Positions 8,399 through 17,343 are shown, counted from the stretch's first letter. The stretch is DNA of 53,836 nucleotides from Chitinophagaceae bacterium (GCA_016787065.1 JAEUVD010000012.1:1-53836); one strand, 5' to 3'. Numbers and translations are program-made. The notes: a model not told the origin generated them from the letters alone.

Positions 8399-9106
8399 AG
8401 AAGCATCTTAACTAATAGGATAAATTTCGATTACACGAAGTTGTGATTATCCATCTTTTAAATAGGAATTCTAAAATATTCTTCTTTGAGATTTTATTTT
8501 TTGTTTCTTTTAAACGTAGTAATGTAGTGTATTTCGTTTCTTTACTCCTTTCCCTAAAGTATTAGAACGCAGATTTTTAAGATTTAGTGGATTCCTTAAG
8601 ATTTCTTTTGGTAAGAATTTATTAATGATTTTCATTTTCGGTGATAAGATATTGGTTTTATTAGTATTGGATTACAATTATGTATGAATTTTGGAACGCA
8701 GATTTTTAAGATTAAGCGGATTCCTTAAGATTTCTTTTGGTGAGAATTAATTAATGATTTTCATTTTCGGTGATAAGATGCAAGTTTTATTGGTATTGGA
8801 TTACAATTATATATGAATTTTGGAACGCAGATTTTTAAGATTAAGCGGATTCCTTAAGATTTTTTTTGTGAGAATTAATTAATGATTTTCACTTTCGGTG
8901 ATAAGATGTAGGATTTATTGGCATAGGATTACAAGAATGAAAGAATTTTATAAGCACAAAAAATCAACGCAAATCATAAAGATCATAAAAATCGGCGTTC
9001 CAATAATTTAGTCGGACTATACTAATTCTGAATATGGAAAATGCAGAATAGGATAGCGTATGAATCACTCTCGATTTATTGTATTATTGCATAAAATACA
9101 CTGCAT
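8399..9106. other. 708-bp intergenic region dominated by a repeat element
   Basis: No open frame here looks coding. The region holds the three-unit tandem repeat described at 8506-9017. The last 90 bp are the presumed mscS upstream region, in which I see no convincing TAnnTTTG box. Confidence 0.8.
8506..9017. repeat. Repeat element A: three tandem 129-bp units with an inverted closing arm
   Basis: Units begin with AACGCAGATTTTTAAGATT at 8566, 8695 and 8824, an exact 129-bp period with few mismatches. The element closes with an inverted copy of the unit start at 8982-9001 (18 of 20 positions complementary to the unit start). The left flank TCTTTTAAACGTAGTAATGT (8506) and the right flank ending GTCGGAC (9011-9017) recur at 46953-47201. 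The right end is also shared with 10202-10250. It has no ORF, so it is a non-autonomous dispersed repeat. Confidence 0.85.
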
Positions 9107-9964
9107 ATGTTCTTACTTCAAATTACAGAAGCTACCCAAAAAGTAGCAGCTGCCACTGGCAAGGCAAGTAGTTATGCCGATAAAATAATGAATCTAGGTT
9201 TAGAGTATGCGCCTAAATTAATTGGCGCTGTTCTTTTTTATATCATCGGCTCATGGGTGATAGGAAAATTATCTAGCGCTACACGAAAACTATTATCTAA
9301 AGAAACCTACGATCCATCGTTACAAACCTTCTTGGTATCGCTGGTAAAAGTGGCTTTGAATATTCTATTACTTATTTCTATTGCCGGAATTTTAGGTGTG
9401 GATACAACGGCCTTTGGAGCGCTGTTGGTTGGTGCTGGAGTGGCCATCGGTTCAGCATTAAATGGCACCTTAGGTAATTTCGCCGGAGGGGTAATGATGC
9501 TCATTTTTAAACCCTTCAAAGTAGGCGATCTGATAGAAGCTCAAGGTATTACCGGTACAGTAATTGAACAAGGTGTTTTTAGTACGACGGTGCTTACACC
9601 TGAAAATAAAACAGTGTACATTCCGAACGGGCCATTATCTACTGGTGTAATTTCAAATTATACTACACACGGACATCTTCGTGTGGATATTACCATGGCC
9701 ATCGCTCCGAGTATGGATGTGGAAAGCGCTAGAACTTCAGCGTTGAAAGCAATGAAGCAGCATCCGAAAATTATGGAAACACCGGCACCCGAAGTTTCTG
9801 TTTTGAAAATTGGGGATGGAATGGTTACACTTGCGATTCGCCCACACTGTGCTCAACAAGATTATTGGGATGTGTTTTTCGGAACCCAAGAGTTGATTAA
9901 AAAAGAATGGAGCTCAGACGGTATTGAAGGGCCAACGCCAACGCAAATAGTTTATAATAAGTAG
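9107..9964 (+). CDS. mscS: Small-conductance mechanosensitive channel MscS
   Basis: The 285-residue protein is close to E. coli MscS in length. Three membrane segments are visible (about 33-55, 70-92 and 96-130). The pore helix has the Gly/Ala packing pattern typical of TM3 (GALLVGAGVAIGSALNGTLGNF, residues about 103-124). The cytoplasmic beta-domain begins FKPFKVGDLIEAQGITGTV, and PNGPLSTGVISNYT matches the conserved PN-x-x-[IL] segment. It releases osmolytes on hypo-osmotic shock in the inner membrane. The gene stands alone between two members of the same repeat family (8506-9017 and 9975-10250), which may have moved or duplicated around it. Confidence 0.92.
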   Translation: MFLLQITEATQKVAAATGKASSYADKIMNLGLEYAPKLIGAVLFYIIGSWVIGKLSSATRKLLSKETYDPSLQTFLVSLVKVALNILLLISIAGILGVDTTAFGALLVGAGVAIGSALNGTLGNFAGGVMMLIFKPFKVGDLIEAQGITGTVIEQGVFSTTVLTPENKTVYIPNGPLSTGVISNYTTHGHLRVDITMAIAPSMDVESARTSALKAMKQHPKIMETPAPEVSVLKIGDGMVTLAIRPHCAQQDYWDVFFGTQELIKKEWSSDGIEGPTPTQIVYNK

Positions 9965-9974
9965 AATTTTATAA

Positions 9975-10250
9975 ATTGTTGTCCGAAATAAATTCGACCA
10001 TCCTCTAAAACAAATGGAGATTGATTATTTAGAGAAATCAATTAACGTCCACTACATTCTTTTAGAACGCGGATTCTTTTAGGATTGTTATGTTCAAATT
10101 GGATGAGGGATTTTATTATGATTTTCGCCCTTGGCGTTAAGATCAATATTCATGCAGATTTCAGAAGGATATAGTTTATTCAATAAAATCTCATAAGTAA
10201 CCATAACAATCCTAAAAAATCAGCGTTCCATATTTATGTCGGACAATAAT
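9975..10250. repeat. Repeat element C: nested inverted repeats, MITE-like
   Basis: The outer arms ATTGTTGTCCGAAATAAAT (9975-9993) and its complement at 10232-10250 agree at 17 of 19 positions. A second, inner pair of about 27 bp lies at 10065-10092 and 10202-10228 (GAACGC...GGATTGTTATG and its complement). The right end (GCGTTCCA, then TTTATGTCGGAC) is shared with elements A and B. No ORF and no clear target-site duplication is evident by eye. Confidence 0.8.
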
Positions 10251-10356
10251 ACATTTTATATTATTCTATGAACCTTCGTTTAGCATGTTATACTATTCTT
10301 TGGGCGCTAATTGAATATGCTATGTTATAAAGAAATCCTCCTTTTACAACATAATC

Positions 10357-10390
10357 TTTGCATCTTTTACACCTATAGACTGTAACTTTG
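10357..10390 (+). promoter_or_regulatory. Promoter TTTG-N22-TAACTTTG of the NtrC-like regulator gene
   Basis: The -33 element is TTTG at 10357-10360 and the -7 box TAACTTTG is at 10383-10390, 16 nt before ATG 10407. Both elements fit the Bacteroidota sigma-A consensus. Confidence 0.6.
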
Positions 10391-10406
10391 GCAGACTTTT
10401 TTAACT

Positions 10407-11660
10407 ATGCTCAACGATCAGGAATTACAGTCTCTTAAAAACCGTTTTGGAATTATCGGGAATGATAATTCGCTGAATTACGCGCTCAGCGTGGCTTCTC
10501 AAGTAGCCAATACCGATCTTACCGTTTTTATTCAAGGAGAAAGTGGCGTAGGTAAGGAAATATTTTCTCAAATCATTCATTCACAGTCTGCCAGAAGGCA
10601 CAACCCATTTATTGCCATTAACTGCGGCGCCATTCCGGAGGGTACTATCGATAGCGAATTGTTTGGCCATGAGAAAGGCTCGTTCACATCGGCATCAGAA
10701 AGCCGTAAAGGCTATTTTGAAACCGTAAATGGAGGCACCATTTTTTTAGATGAAATTGGTGAAATGCCTATTGGAACGCAAGCGCGCTTACTTCGTGTTT
10801 TAGAGGCTGGCGAGTATATTCGGGTAGGTTCTAGTAAAGTACAGAAAACGGATGTTCGCGTAATAGCCGCAACCAATAAAGATTTATTGCAACTCGTTCA
10901 ATTGGGTCGGTTTCGGGAAGATTTATATTATCGTTTGAGTACAGTACCCATTCGGGTCGCTTCGTTGCGCGAACGCAAAGATGATATTCCAATTTTATTT
11001 CGGAAATTCTGCGTTGATTTTGCTACGAAGTATAAATCACAACCTGTTCAGTTAACGCCGGATGCAAAACAAATTCTGATGAATTACCGTTGGCCGGGAA
11101 ATATTCGTGAATTGAAAAATATCGCTGAACAAATTTCCGTGTTAGCACCTCATCAAGAAATTTCCGGCGATGAACTGTCTTACTTCTTGCCGCATCAACC
11201 GGTTGAAAAATTGCCCGCGTTGAGTAATAGTCCTTCAGGTTCAGCACATGCCGATTTTGCTTCAGAAAGAGATATTCTGTACAAGTTATTCTTCGACATG
11301 AAGAAAGATGTAAATGATTTAAAGAAAATGTTTTTCGAGATTGTTCAGAATCCATCAGTTCGACAAAACTATACGGAAACAATGGATGCGAATGATCAAC
11401 AACTTATGCCGTTTTCGAATGAACCTAACCCCGCTTTGCCTGGTTCAAAATCGATTCTAATTTCAAGTAACCAAGCCAATGATAAAAAACTTGAAATTAT
11501 TCCGGTAGAAGAATCACTCAATCTTGCAGATCACGAAAAAGAGTATATTGTAAAAGCACTCAAAAAACATAAAGGCAAACGACGAGATGCTGCCTCAGAA
11601 CTTGGAATTTCTGAACGTACCTTATATCGTAAAATCAAAGAGTATGGCATTGATGAATAA
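10407..11660 (+). CDS. Sigma-54-type AAA+ transcriptional regulator, no receiver domain
   Basis: The protein has 417 residues. The AAA+ domain starts near residue 12: Walker A GESGVGKE (44-51), Walker B FLDEIGEMP (113-121), RLLRVLE, and the arginine-finger region FREDLYYRL. The C-terminus (about 370-415) is a Fis-type helix-turn-helix (GKRRDAASELGISERTLYRKIKEYG). No N-terminal sensor domain is present. The sigma-54 contact loop reads GSFTSA (91-96) instead of GAFTGA, so it may not use sigma-54 in the canonical way. Between residues 270 and 370 is a linker with a short charged helix. lptE overlaps its end, an arrangement I recall as common in Bacteroidota. Confidence 0.9.
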   Translation: MLNDQELQSLKNRFGIIGNDNSLNYALSVASQVANTDLTVFIQGESGVGKEIFSQIIHSQSARRHNPFIAINCGAIPEGTIDSELFGHEKGSFTSASESRKGYFETVNGGTIFLDEIGEMPIGTQARLLRVLEAGEYIRVGSSKVQKTDVRVIAATNKDLLQLVQLGRFREDLYYRLSTVPIRVASLRERKDDIPILFRKFCVDFATKYKSQPVQLTPDAKQILMNYRWPGNIRELKNIAEQISVLAPHQEISGDELSYFLPHQPVEKLPALSNSPSGSAHADFASERDILYKLFFDMKKDVNDLKKMFFEIVQNPSVRQNYTETMDANDQQLMPFSNEPNPALPGSKSILISSNQANDKKLEIIPVEESLNLADHEKEYIVKALKKHKGKRRDAASELGISERTLYRKIKEYGIDE

Positions 11661-12168
11661 AAACATGCGATGGCTTGTTTACGTTGGTATTATACTATCT
11701 ACCTCCTTTGGTTTACAGTCTTGTCATGTGTACAGTTTTACCGGTGCCGCTATTGAAGGCAAAACAATCAACATACATTTGATTGAAAACAAAGCTCCAT
11801 TAAACGTTCCAACCTTGAGTCCAACGTTTACCCAGAAATTACGCCAACGTATTATTTCACAATCTTCCTTATCGCAGTTGAATTCAGAAACAACCGATTA
11901 TGTTATTGAAGGTTATATTACCAATTATGATATTTCGGTGGCAGCCATTAGTGGCACAGAAACAACCTCGAAAAACCGGTTAACGATCGGTGTTCATATT
12001 GATTTTAAGAACATGAAAAATGAAAAGGCAAATTTCTCTCAGAACTTTTCTCGCTTCGCTGATTTTAATGCCGATCAAAATTTACAAGCCATTGAAAACA
12101 ATTTAATCAATGATATCAGCGATCAATTAGCCGATGATATTTTTAATAAGGCCTTTGTGAACTGGTAA
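11653..12168 (+). CDS. lptE: LptE-family lipoprotein (LPS transport)
   Basis: The protein has 171 residues from ATG 11653; ATG 11665 is an equally plausible start. A short basic n-region and hydrophobic stretch lead to lipobox LQSC. CHVYSFTGAAIEG, KAPLNVPTLSPTFTQKL, AAISGTETTSKNRLTI and FSRFADF match the Bacteroidota LptE family. These proteins plug LptD in the outer membrane and deliver LPS to the surface. The start lies inside the end of the AAA+ regulator gene (8-bp overlap), so translation is probably coupled. The 3' end converges on the DUF6090 gene. Confidence 0.88.
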   Translation: MNKNMRWLVYVGIILSTSFGLQSCHVYSFTGAAIEGKTINIHLIENKAPLNVPTLSPTFTQKLRQRIISQSSLSQLNSETTDYVIEGYITNYDISVAAISGTETTSKNRLTIGVHIDFKNMKNEKANFSQNFSRFADFNADQNLQAIENNLINDISDQLADDIFNKAFVNW

Positions 12169-12213
12169 GAATTACAACGTGGGATGCGCTATTGCGTTCT
12201 GTTAAGATACTCC

Positions 12214-12915
12214 TTAAGATTTTTTTAGGTTCTCTCGTATATGTTCCTGAAGCTGTTTTATTTTACTTTTTGTTTCAGCATAGCAACTAAGTACAAATTT
12301 TCGGTTAGCCTGAATCTTCCAAAGGCTACTAAGCAATTTTTGTTTCTGATTCATGGATAAGGACAACGGTAAGCGAATACTACTGGGTTGTCCGTTAGGG
12401 AGTAAGATTACGTAAGGTAAAATACAATCGTCTATTTGCTCAGCATACAATGTATAAAATTGCGTTTCTGTATATTCTTCTTCTAATTTCCGTAAGGTGT
12501 TATAGTTATTTTCATAGAGTGCGATAATTTCTGAACGTAAAGCATCTTGATGAATAATATCTAATCCTTTGGATTTAAGTGTTTCATATCCTGAAATATT
12601 TTGTTGCGTTAAAAAACCGCGCAAGAGTGCCGTGTAATGAAAAATAAAAGAATCTAATGGCGGCTTTTTATTCTGAACGATATCCGTGAAAAAAGAAGCC
12701 GCTTGTATGCCGGATTTATGTCCGAATTCATTCACCTCAATATCTTTAATATCCTGTTGCAAACCGTTTTCAAGTTCCTGTAAAATACTTATTTCGGTTA
12801 GTCGATCTTTGCGGTTATCATTCCAATTGTCTAATGCAAAAGCAGCGAAGATGCTTATGAAAATGGTGAGAAATTCAAAACCAAATTTTTGGAGTTTTTC
12901 CAATTTGAAAGCCAT
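12214..12915 (-). CDS. DUF6090-like membrane-anchored protein
   Basis: The protein has 233 residues. One membrane segment near the N-terminus (FEFLTIFISIFAAFALDNW, residues 13-31) is followed directly by NDNRKDR. This hydrophobic-DNWN-x-R pattern is typical of DUF6090, a Bacteroidota family of unknown function. The rest is a long helical region predicted outside the membrane and rich in Glu, Lys and Gln. The function is unknown. It lies 55 bp downstream of the phosphohexomutase gene and may be co-transcribed with it. Confidence 0.65.
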   Translation of the reverse strand: MAFKLEKLQKFGFEFLTIFISIFAAFALDNWNDNRKDRLTEISILQELENGLQQDIKDIEVNEFGHKSGIQAASFFTDIVQNKKPPLDSFIFHYTALLRGFLTQQNISGYETLKSKGLDIIHQDALRSEIIALYENNYNTLRKLEEEYTETQFYTLYAEQIDDCILPYVILLPNGQPSSIRLPLSLSMNQKQKLLSSLWKIQANRKFVLSCYAETKSKIKQLQEHIRENLKKS

Positions 12916-12970
12916 GGAGTACTAGTTTTATTTCAAGGTAATGATATCAACTTGGTGCAACTAAATCAAG

Positions 12971-14368
12971 TTACACACCCAAGATTTCACGCACCGTTGT
13001 TAAAATATCTAATACTTCTTCCTTGGAGTTACCTTCTGCATAAATTCGTAATAGAGGTTCAGTGCCGGAAGCGCGTATCATCGTCCAAGCGGAATTAGGT
13101 AATTCATATTTGAAACCATCAATGGTATTAACGTTTACCACAGAATACTTGCCGAAGGCGGTAATACCTTCACTACAAATTTTAATGGCTTGTTGCTTCT
13201 TTTCTTCAGTTAAGGTTAAGTCGTTTCGCTCATAATAAAACGCACCTACCAAGGCATATATTTCTTTACAAAGTTCCTTCAATGTTTTACCGGTTTCATT
13301 CATGAAATCATAGATAGCCAAGCCATCGTAAATACCATCGCGCTCCGGAATATGTCCTTTAATACTAATACCGCCGCTTTCTTCACCACCTACCAACACA
13401 TCTTCTTTCGACATGATTTCGCTGATATATTTAAAGCCAATAGGGGTTACTTCGCAAGGCAAACCATAAAGCGCACATAATTTATTTACGCGCAAGGTTG
13501 TAGAGGCTGCAATGGCCACTTTACCTGTCATGCCTTTGTATTTGTATAAATAATGAATTAAAAGGAGGATGATATGATGCGAATCAACATACTCGCCATC
13601 TTCATTGTATAGTGCAATTCGATCGGCATCGCCATCATTGGCTAATCCGAATTTTAATTCAGGAGTATGTTTAATAGTTTCAGAAAGTGCCTGTAAATTT
13701 TTGTGTAGTGGTTCCGGCGCAATTCCTTGGAAGGATGGATTTACTTCACAATGAAGAAAAACGGCTTTTGGAAACAGTTGTTTCATAACACGCTGACCGG
13801 CACCGAACATAGCATCATAAGCCATTTTCATCGGCGACTGATTCAACTTCGCAATATCAAATTTGCTATGGATGTAGTTTATATAATCTTCTTCTAAGTT
13901 CTTATACACTAATAAACCGGTTGCTTCATACGTTTGTAAATCACCTTGAATAGGTACTACTTCATCCGGAATGAGTAATTCCACTTCAGCAATTTTATCC
14001 GGACTTGTTGGTCCGCCATGTGCATCTTTTAATTTATAGCCGTTATACGAAGGCGGATTATGACTGGCTGTAATAACTACTCCTTGATGCGCCTTGTATT
14101 GCAATACACCAAACGATACCATCGGTGTACTTACAAAACCATGATGTGTTATTACCTGTATGCCCTCAGAGCAAAGCACCTTGATGGTTACTTCCGTAAA
14201 TAATTCTCCTCCAAACCTACAATCATGTCCAACTACTACAACCGGGTTATGCTGTTTTTGTTTCAACCAAATAGCCACCGCTTTAGTTACTCGGGCTACG
14301 TTTTCAACAGTATATTCTTGTGCAATGATGGCTCGCCATCCATCGGTTCCAAACTTGATTTTCAACAT
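12971..14368 (-). CDS. Phosphoglucomutase/phosphomannomutase family protein
   Basis: The protein has 465 residues and all four alpha-D-phosphohexomutase domains. The catalytic phosphoserine loop is TASHNPP (Ser102), the metal loop is DGDADR, the sugar loop is GGEESGG and the phosphate loop is RASGTEP. It interconverts hexose 1- and 6-phosphates. Glucose, mannose or glucosamine specificity is not resolved; the GEESGG loop suits glucose/mannose. FKFGTDGWR-type openings are common in this Bacteroidota clade. The ATG lies 4 nt after an exact -7 box. Confidence 0.92.
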   Translation of the reverse strand: MLKIKFGTDGWRAIIAQEYTVENVARVTKAVAIWLKQKQHNPVVVVGHDCRFGGELFTEVTIKVLCSEGIQVITHHGFVSTPMVSFGVLQYKAHQGVVITASHNPPSYNGYKLKDAHGGPTSPDKIAEVELLIPDEVVPIQGDLQTYEATGLLVYKNLEEDYINYIHSKFDIAKLNQSPMKMAYDAMFGAGQRVMKQLFPKAVFLHCEVNPSFQGIAPEPLHKNLQALSETIKHTPELKFGLANDGDADRIALYNEDGEYVDSHHIILLLIHYLYKYKGMTGKVAIAASTTLRVNKLCALYGLPCEVTPIGFKYISEIMSKEDVLVGGEESGGISIKGHIPERDGIYDGLAIYDFMNETGKTLKELCKEIYALVGAFYYERNDLTLTEEKKQQAIKICSEGITAFGKYSVVNVNTIDGFKYELPNSAWTMIRASGTEPLLRIYAEGNSKEEVLDILTTVREILGV

Positions 14369-14372
14369 GCGA

Positions 14373-14380
14373 CAAATGTA
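14373..14380 (-). promoter_or_regulatory. -7 box TACATTTG, 4 nt before the phosphohexomutase ATG
   Basis: This is an exact TAnnTTTG on the minus strand. With about 4 nt to the A of ATG 14368, the transcript would be leaderless. Confidence 0.55.
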
Positions 14381-14471
14381 GAGTTAATTTGGTAAATTGA
14401 GAATTGGTCAGCAAGTTGTTTCCACCTAGCTAAGTGCAAATACCTAAACAATCTTGGAAGGAGAATTCATT

Positions 14472-14509
14472 TAAAATAAAAAACGCTGCACTCATTACAA
14501 GTACAGCGC
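14472..14509 (-). terminator. Rho-independent terminator of the MBL/rhodanese gene
   Basis: Read on the minus strand, CGCTGTACT pairs with AGTGCAGCG (one G-T wobble) around a 7-nt loop and is followed by TTTTTTATTTT. It lies 34 bp beyond the stop at 14543. Confidence 0.75.
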
Positions 14510-14542
14510 TCTTCGGATTTAGAATGGGTTAATAGAAAAATC

Positions 14543-15961
14543 TTAAATATCAATTACTTCCACTTCGTGTTTAACGAGTGGCAGGGGTTGTTCTTTTAAT
14601 TGATTGAATCCTCCGGTTATATTTACTACATACGGAAATCCCTTCGCTAAAAGTATCGAACATGCAATCACGCTTCGATAACCTCCGGCGCAGTGTACAT
14701 AATACGTATCGAGTTGATGTAACTTGTTCAACTGTTTTTGGAGATAGTCTAATGGTATATTTAACGCATGTTCAATATGTGCTTGTTCATATTCGTTATG
14801 CCTACGAACATCTAACAGTTGATGCGGTTTGTCGGAAATATATTGAACATACTCCGACGGATCAACACAATTAATTTTGCTATAGGTTTCACCCGCCAAT
14901 ATCCACTCATTCAAACCACCTTGTAAAAAGCCAATACAATTGTCATAACCAACCCGACTTAAGCGCGCAATCGCTTCCACTTCACGTCCGTAGTCACACA
15001 CTAAAATTAGCGGTGTGTTCAAATTCGGAATAAGCGTTCCGGCCCAAGGAGCAAAATTATCGTCTAGGCCAATAAATAAAGAACCCGGAATATGCGAATC
15101 GCAAAATTGTTCTTTGCTTCGCGTATCCAGCACTACGGTTGAAGGATTTGAACTGCAATAAGTACGTACTTCAAACGGACTCATAGCATGATTTCCTTCT
15201 TTTAAAACGGTATGTATGTCTTTCGCTGAACCCTTTATATTCAGGAGTACATTCTCCGGAAAATAGGCAGGTGGTTCTGTTAATCCTTTCGTTACAAGTG
15301 CAATAAATTGTGTTCTACTTAATTCAGGTTTCAAGGCATAATTCAGTTTTTTCTGATTCCCGAGGATGTCTTGCGTTTCTTTACTCATGTGTTTACCGCA
15401 AGCTGAACCAGCACCATGTCCGGGATATATAATTACCTCATCCGGGAGGGGGAGAATACTTTGATGCAAGCTATCAAATAAAGCACCCGCCAGAAATTCG
15501 GGTGTAATATCCGATTTCACTTTTTGAACTAAATCAGGTCGCCCTACATCACCAATAAAAAGTGTATCGCCAGTAAAAATACAATACGGTTTATGCTGAT
15601 CATACAGAAGCACACAAATGCTTTCTTGGGTATGTCCGGGTGTATGCAAAATTTCAAACACTAAATCGCCAAGTACCAACTTTTCATGATGACTAGCGAT
15701 ATAGGCCGGATAAGCCGGTGTGGCTCCTGGGCCGAATAAAATGGTTGCACCGGTTTCTTTGGCTAAATCAATATGTCCGCCAACAAAATCTGCATGAAAA
15801 TGCGTTTCAATAACATAAAGAAGTTTAGTACCGCGAGTTTCAAGTAAATTCAAATAAGGTTGAATATCTCGTAAGGGATCGATGATGATGGCTTCGCCGT
15901 TACTTTCAACATAATAACAGGCCTGAGCCAAACAACCGGTATAAAGTTGTTCGATATACAT
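14543..15961 (-). CDS. Persulfide dioxygenase-like MBL hydrolase with two rhodanese domains
   Basis: The protein has 472 residues from ATG 15961. An open extension to 16063 crosses the divergent promoter and is rejected. The MBL domain (1-240) has THFHADFVGGH (His54, His56, Asp58, His63), His110 in HTPGH, Asp132 in TGDTLF and YPGHG. This pattern resembles ETHE1/CstB persulfide dioxygenases. Two rhodanese domains follow, with the catalytic loops VCDYGRE (Cys322) and HCAGGYRS (Cys424). Both cysteines are intact. The likely role is oxidation of glutathione- or low-molecular-weight persulfides and sulfur transfer in sulfide detoxification. It is divergent from homogentisate dioxygenase. Confidence 0.88.
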   Translation of the reverse strand: MYIEQLYTGCLAQACYYVESNGEAIIIDPLRDIQPYLNLLETRGTKLLYVIETHFHADFVGGHIDLAKETGATILFGPGATPAYPAYIASHHEKLVLGDLVFEILHTPGHTQESICVLLYDQHKPYCIFTGDTLFIGDVGRPDLVQKVKSDITPEFLAGALFDSLHQSILPLPDEVIIYPGHGAGSACGKHMSKETQDILGNQKKLNYALKPELSRTQFIALVTKGLTEPPAYFPENVLLNIKGSAKDIHTVLKEGNHAMSPFEVRTYCSSNPSTVVLDTRSKEQFCDSHIPGSLFIGLDDNFAPWAGTLIPNLNTPLILVCDYGREVEAIARLSRVGYDNCIGFLQGGLNEWILAGETYSKINCVDPSEYVQYISDKPHQLLDVRRHNEYEQAHIEHALNIPLDYLQKQLNKLHQLDTYYVHCAGGYRSVIACSILLAKGFPYVVNITGGFNQLKEQPLPLVKHEVEVIDI

Positions 15962-16047
15962 GCGAAAAAGAATTTTAGAATGTAAAATTATTTTCAAGCA
16001 CTCGCTGTAAACCTGATTAATATCAGTTTTCAAACTGTATTTATTCA

Positions 16048-16078
16048 TTGTACACCCAAGCACACCTTTTCACTTTTG
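16048..16078 (+). promoter_or_regulatory. Promoter TTG-N20-CACTTTTG of homogentisate dioxygenase
   Basis: TTG at 16048-16050 and CACTTTTG at 16071-16078 (one mismatch to TAnnTTTG) stand 17 nt before ATG 16096. The in-frame TTG at 16048 therefore belongs to the promoter, not the coding region. Confidence 0.45.
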
Positions 16079-16095
16079 CAGTAAATTTTCGTTCT

Positions 16096-17265
16096 ATGCC
16101 AAATTATTATGCTCTCGGAAAAGTTCCCAGTAAACGTCATGTGGTGTACCGTCAGGAAGATGGAAACTTGTACCATGAAGAATTAGTAGGTACGCAAGGT
16201 TTCAGTAGTTTGAGTAGTTTGGTGTATCATGCGTATCCGCCAACACGGGTAAAACAGGTGGCTCCTGAATTCGATATTACACCTAAGGTAGCCGTGAAGA
16301 ATAATTTGAAAATGATGAGCTTCAAAGGGTTCAATCTGCCGGCATGTGATGATTATATTCAAAGTAGAAAAGTTCTTTTTGTAAATAATGATCTTCATAT
16401 CGGACTAGCGGCACCAACGCAATGGAGCGACTATTTTTTTAAGAATGCCGATGCCGATGAAATGCTTTTCATTCATCAAGGTTCAGGTTGCTTGCGAACG
16501 ATGTATGGCAATCTTGATTTTTTTGAAGGCGATTACCTCATTATTCCTCGAGGAACCGTGTATGAAATGAAGTTTAACGATACGAAAAATAGAATTTTAT
16601 TTATTGAAAGCTTTTCACCCATTTTCACACCACGTCGTTACCGAAATGAATTCGGACAACTTCTGGAACATTCCCCTTTTTGTGAACGTGATATTCGGAA
16701 ACCGATTGATTTGGAAACTCATATAGAAGAAGGGATGTTTAAGCTCATGATAAAAAAGCAAGGCACCATTTTTCCGTATGTGTATGCGAATCATCCTTTT
16801 GATGTAGTTGGTTGGGATGGGTTTCATTACCCTTATGCCTTCAATATAAAAAATTTCGAACCAATTACCGGTCGTATTCACATGCCGCCGCCAATACATC
16901 AAACCTTTGAAGGAAACAATTTTGTGGTTTGCAGTTTTGTGCCTCGGCTGTATGATTACCATCCCGATGCCATTCCTGCGCCTTACCATCATAGTAATGT
17001 AGATAGCGATGAATTACTCTATTATGTGCAAGGTGAGTTTATGAGTAGAAACAATATTCAAGAAGGACAAATTACGTTACACCCTGCCGGGCTAACACAT
17101 GGTCCGCACCCGGGAGCTATTGAACGTAGTATTGGTAAAAAAGAAACGAATGAAACTGCTGTCATGATTGATCCGTTCAAACCAGTTTCTATTACCGAAG
17201 AAGCTATGAAACTGAGTATCCCTGAATACTGGGAATCATGGATGGAAGCGCTTTCTATGAATTAG
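16096..17265 (+). CDS. hmgA: Homogentisate 1,2-dioxygenase
   Basis: The protein has 389 residues. It opens the homogentisate ring to maleylacetoacetate in tyrosine/phenylalanine breakdown, using Fe(II). Seen directly: YYALGKVPSKRH at the start, cupin strands EMLFIHQGSGCLRTMYG, PFDVVGWDG, and the iron-site segment PYHHSNVDSDELLYYV followed by HPAGLTHGPHPG. The length is shorter than the human enzyme (about 445) but usual for Bacteroidota members. The other tyrosine-catabolism genes are not in this window. The start was chosen at ATG 16096, downstream of the promoter box. Confidence 0.9.
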   Translation: MPNYYALGKVPSKRHVVYRQEDGNLYHEELVGTQGFSSLSSLVYHAYPPTRVKQVAPEFDITPKVAVKNNLKMMSFKGFNLPACDDYIQSRKVLFVNNDLHIGLAAPTQWSDYFFKNADADEMLFIHQGSGCLRTMYGNLDFFEGDYLIIPRGTVYEMKFNDTKNRILFIESFSPIFTPRRYRNEFGQLLEHSPFCERDIRKPIDLETHIEEGMFKLMIKKQGTIFPYVYANHPFDVVGWDGFHYPYAFNIKNFEPITGRIHMPPPIHQTFEGNNFVVCSFVPRLYDYHPDAIPAPYHHSNVDSDELLYYVQGEFMSRNNIQEGQITLHPAGLTHGPHPGAIERSIGKKETNETAVMIDPFKPVSITEEAMKLSIPEYWESWMEALSMN

Positions 17266-17343
17266 GAAACTCTTATTTCAAATCAGTAAGATTCAATTGT
17301 ATTTCCTTGGTGCTATTTTCTTTGGAGTTAATAGATGACCAAC

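Larger units (their letters stand above)
9965..10406. other. 442-bp intergenic region: repeat element plus promoter
   Basis: Positions 9975-10250 are an inverted-repeat element. Positions 10357-10390 hold the promoter of the NtrC-like regulator. I see no plausible coding sequence. Confidence 0.75.

Noticed and set aside
8566..8952. CRISPR array
   Set aside because: The units are 129 bp and contiguous, with no spacers, and no cas gene is present.
15962..16063. 34-residue extension of the MBL/rhodanese protein
   Set aside because: It lies in the divergent promoter region of hmgA; MYIEQLYTG at 15961 matches the family start.
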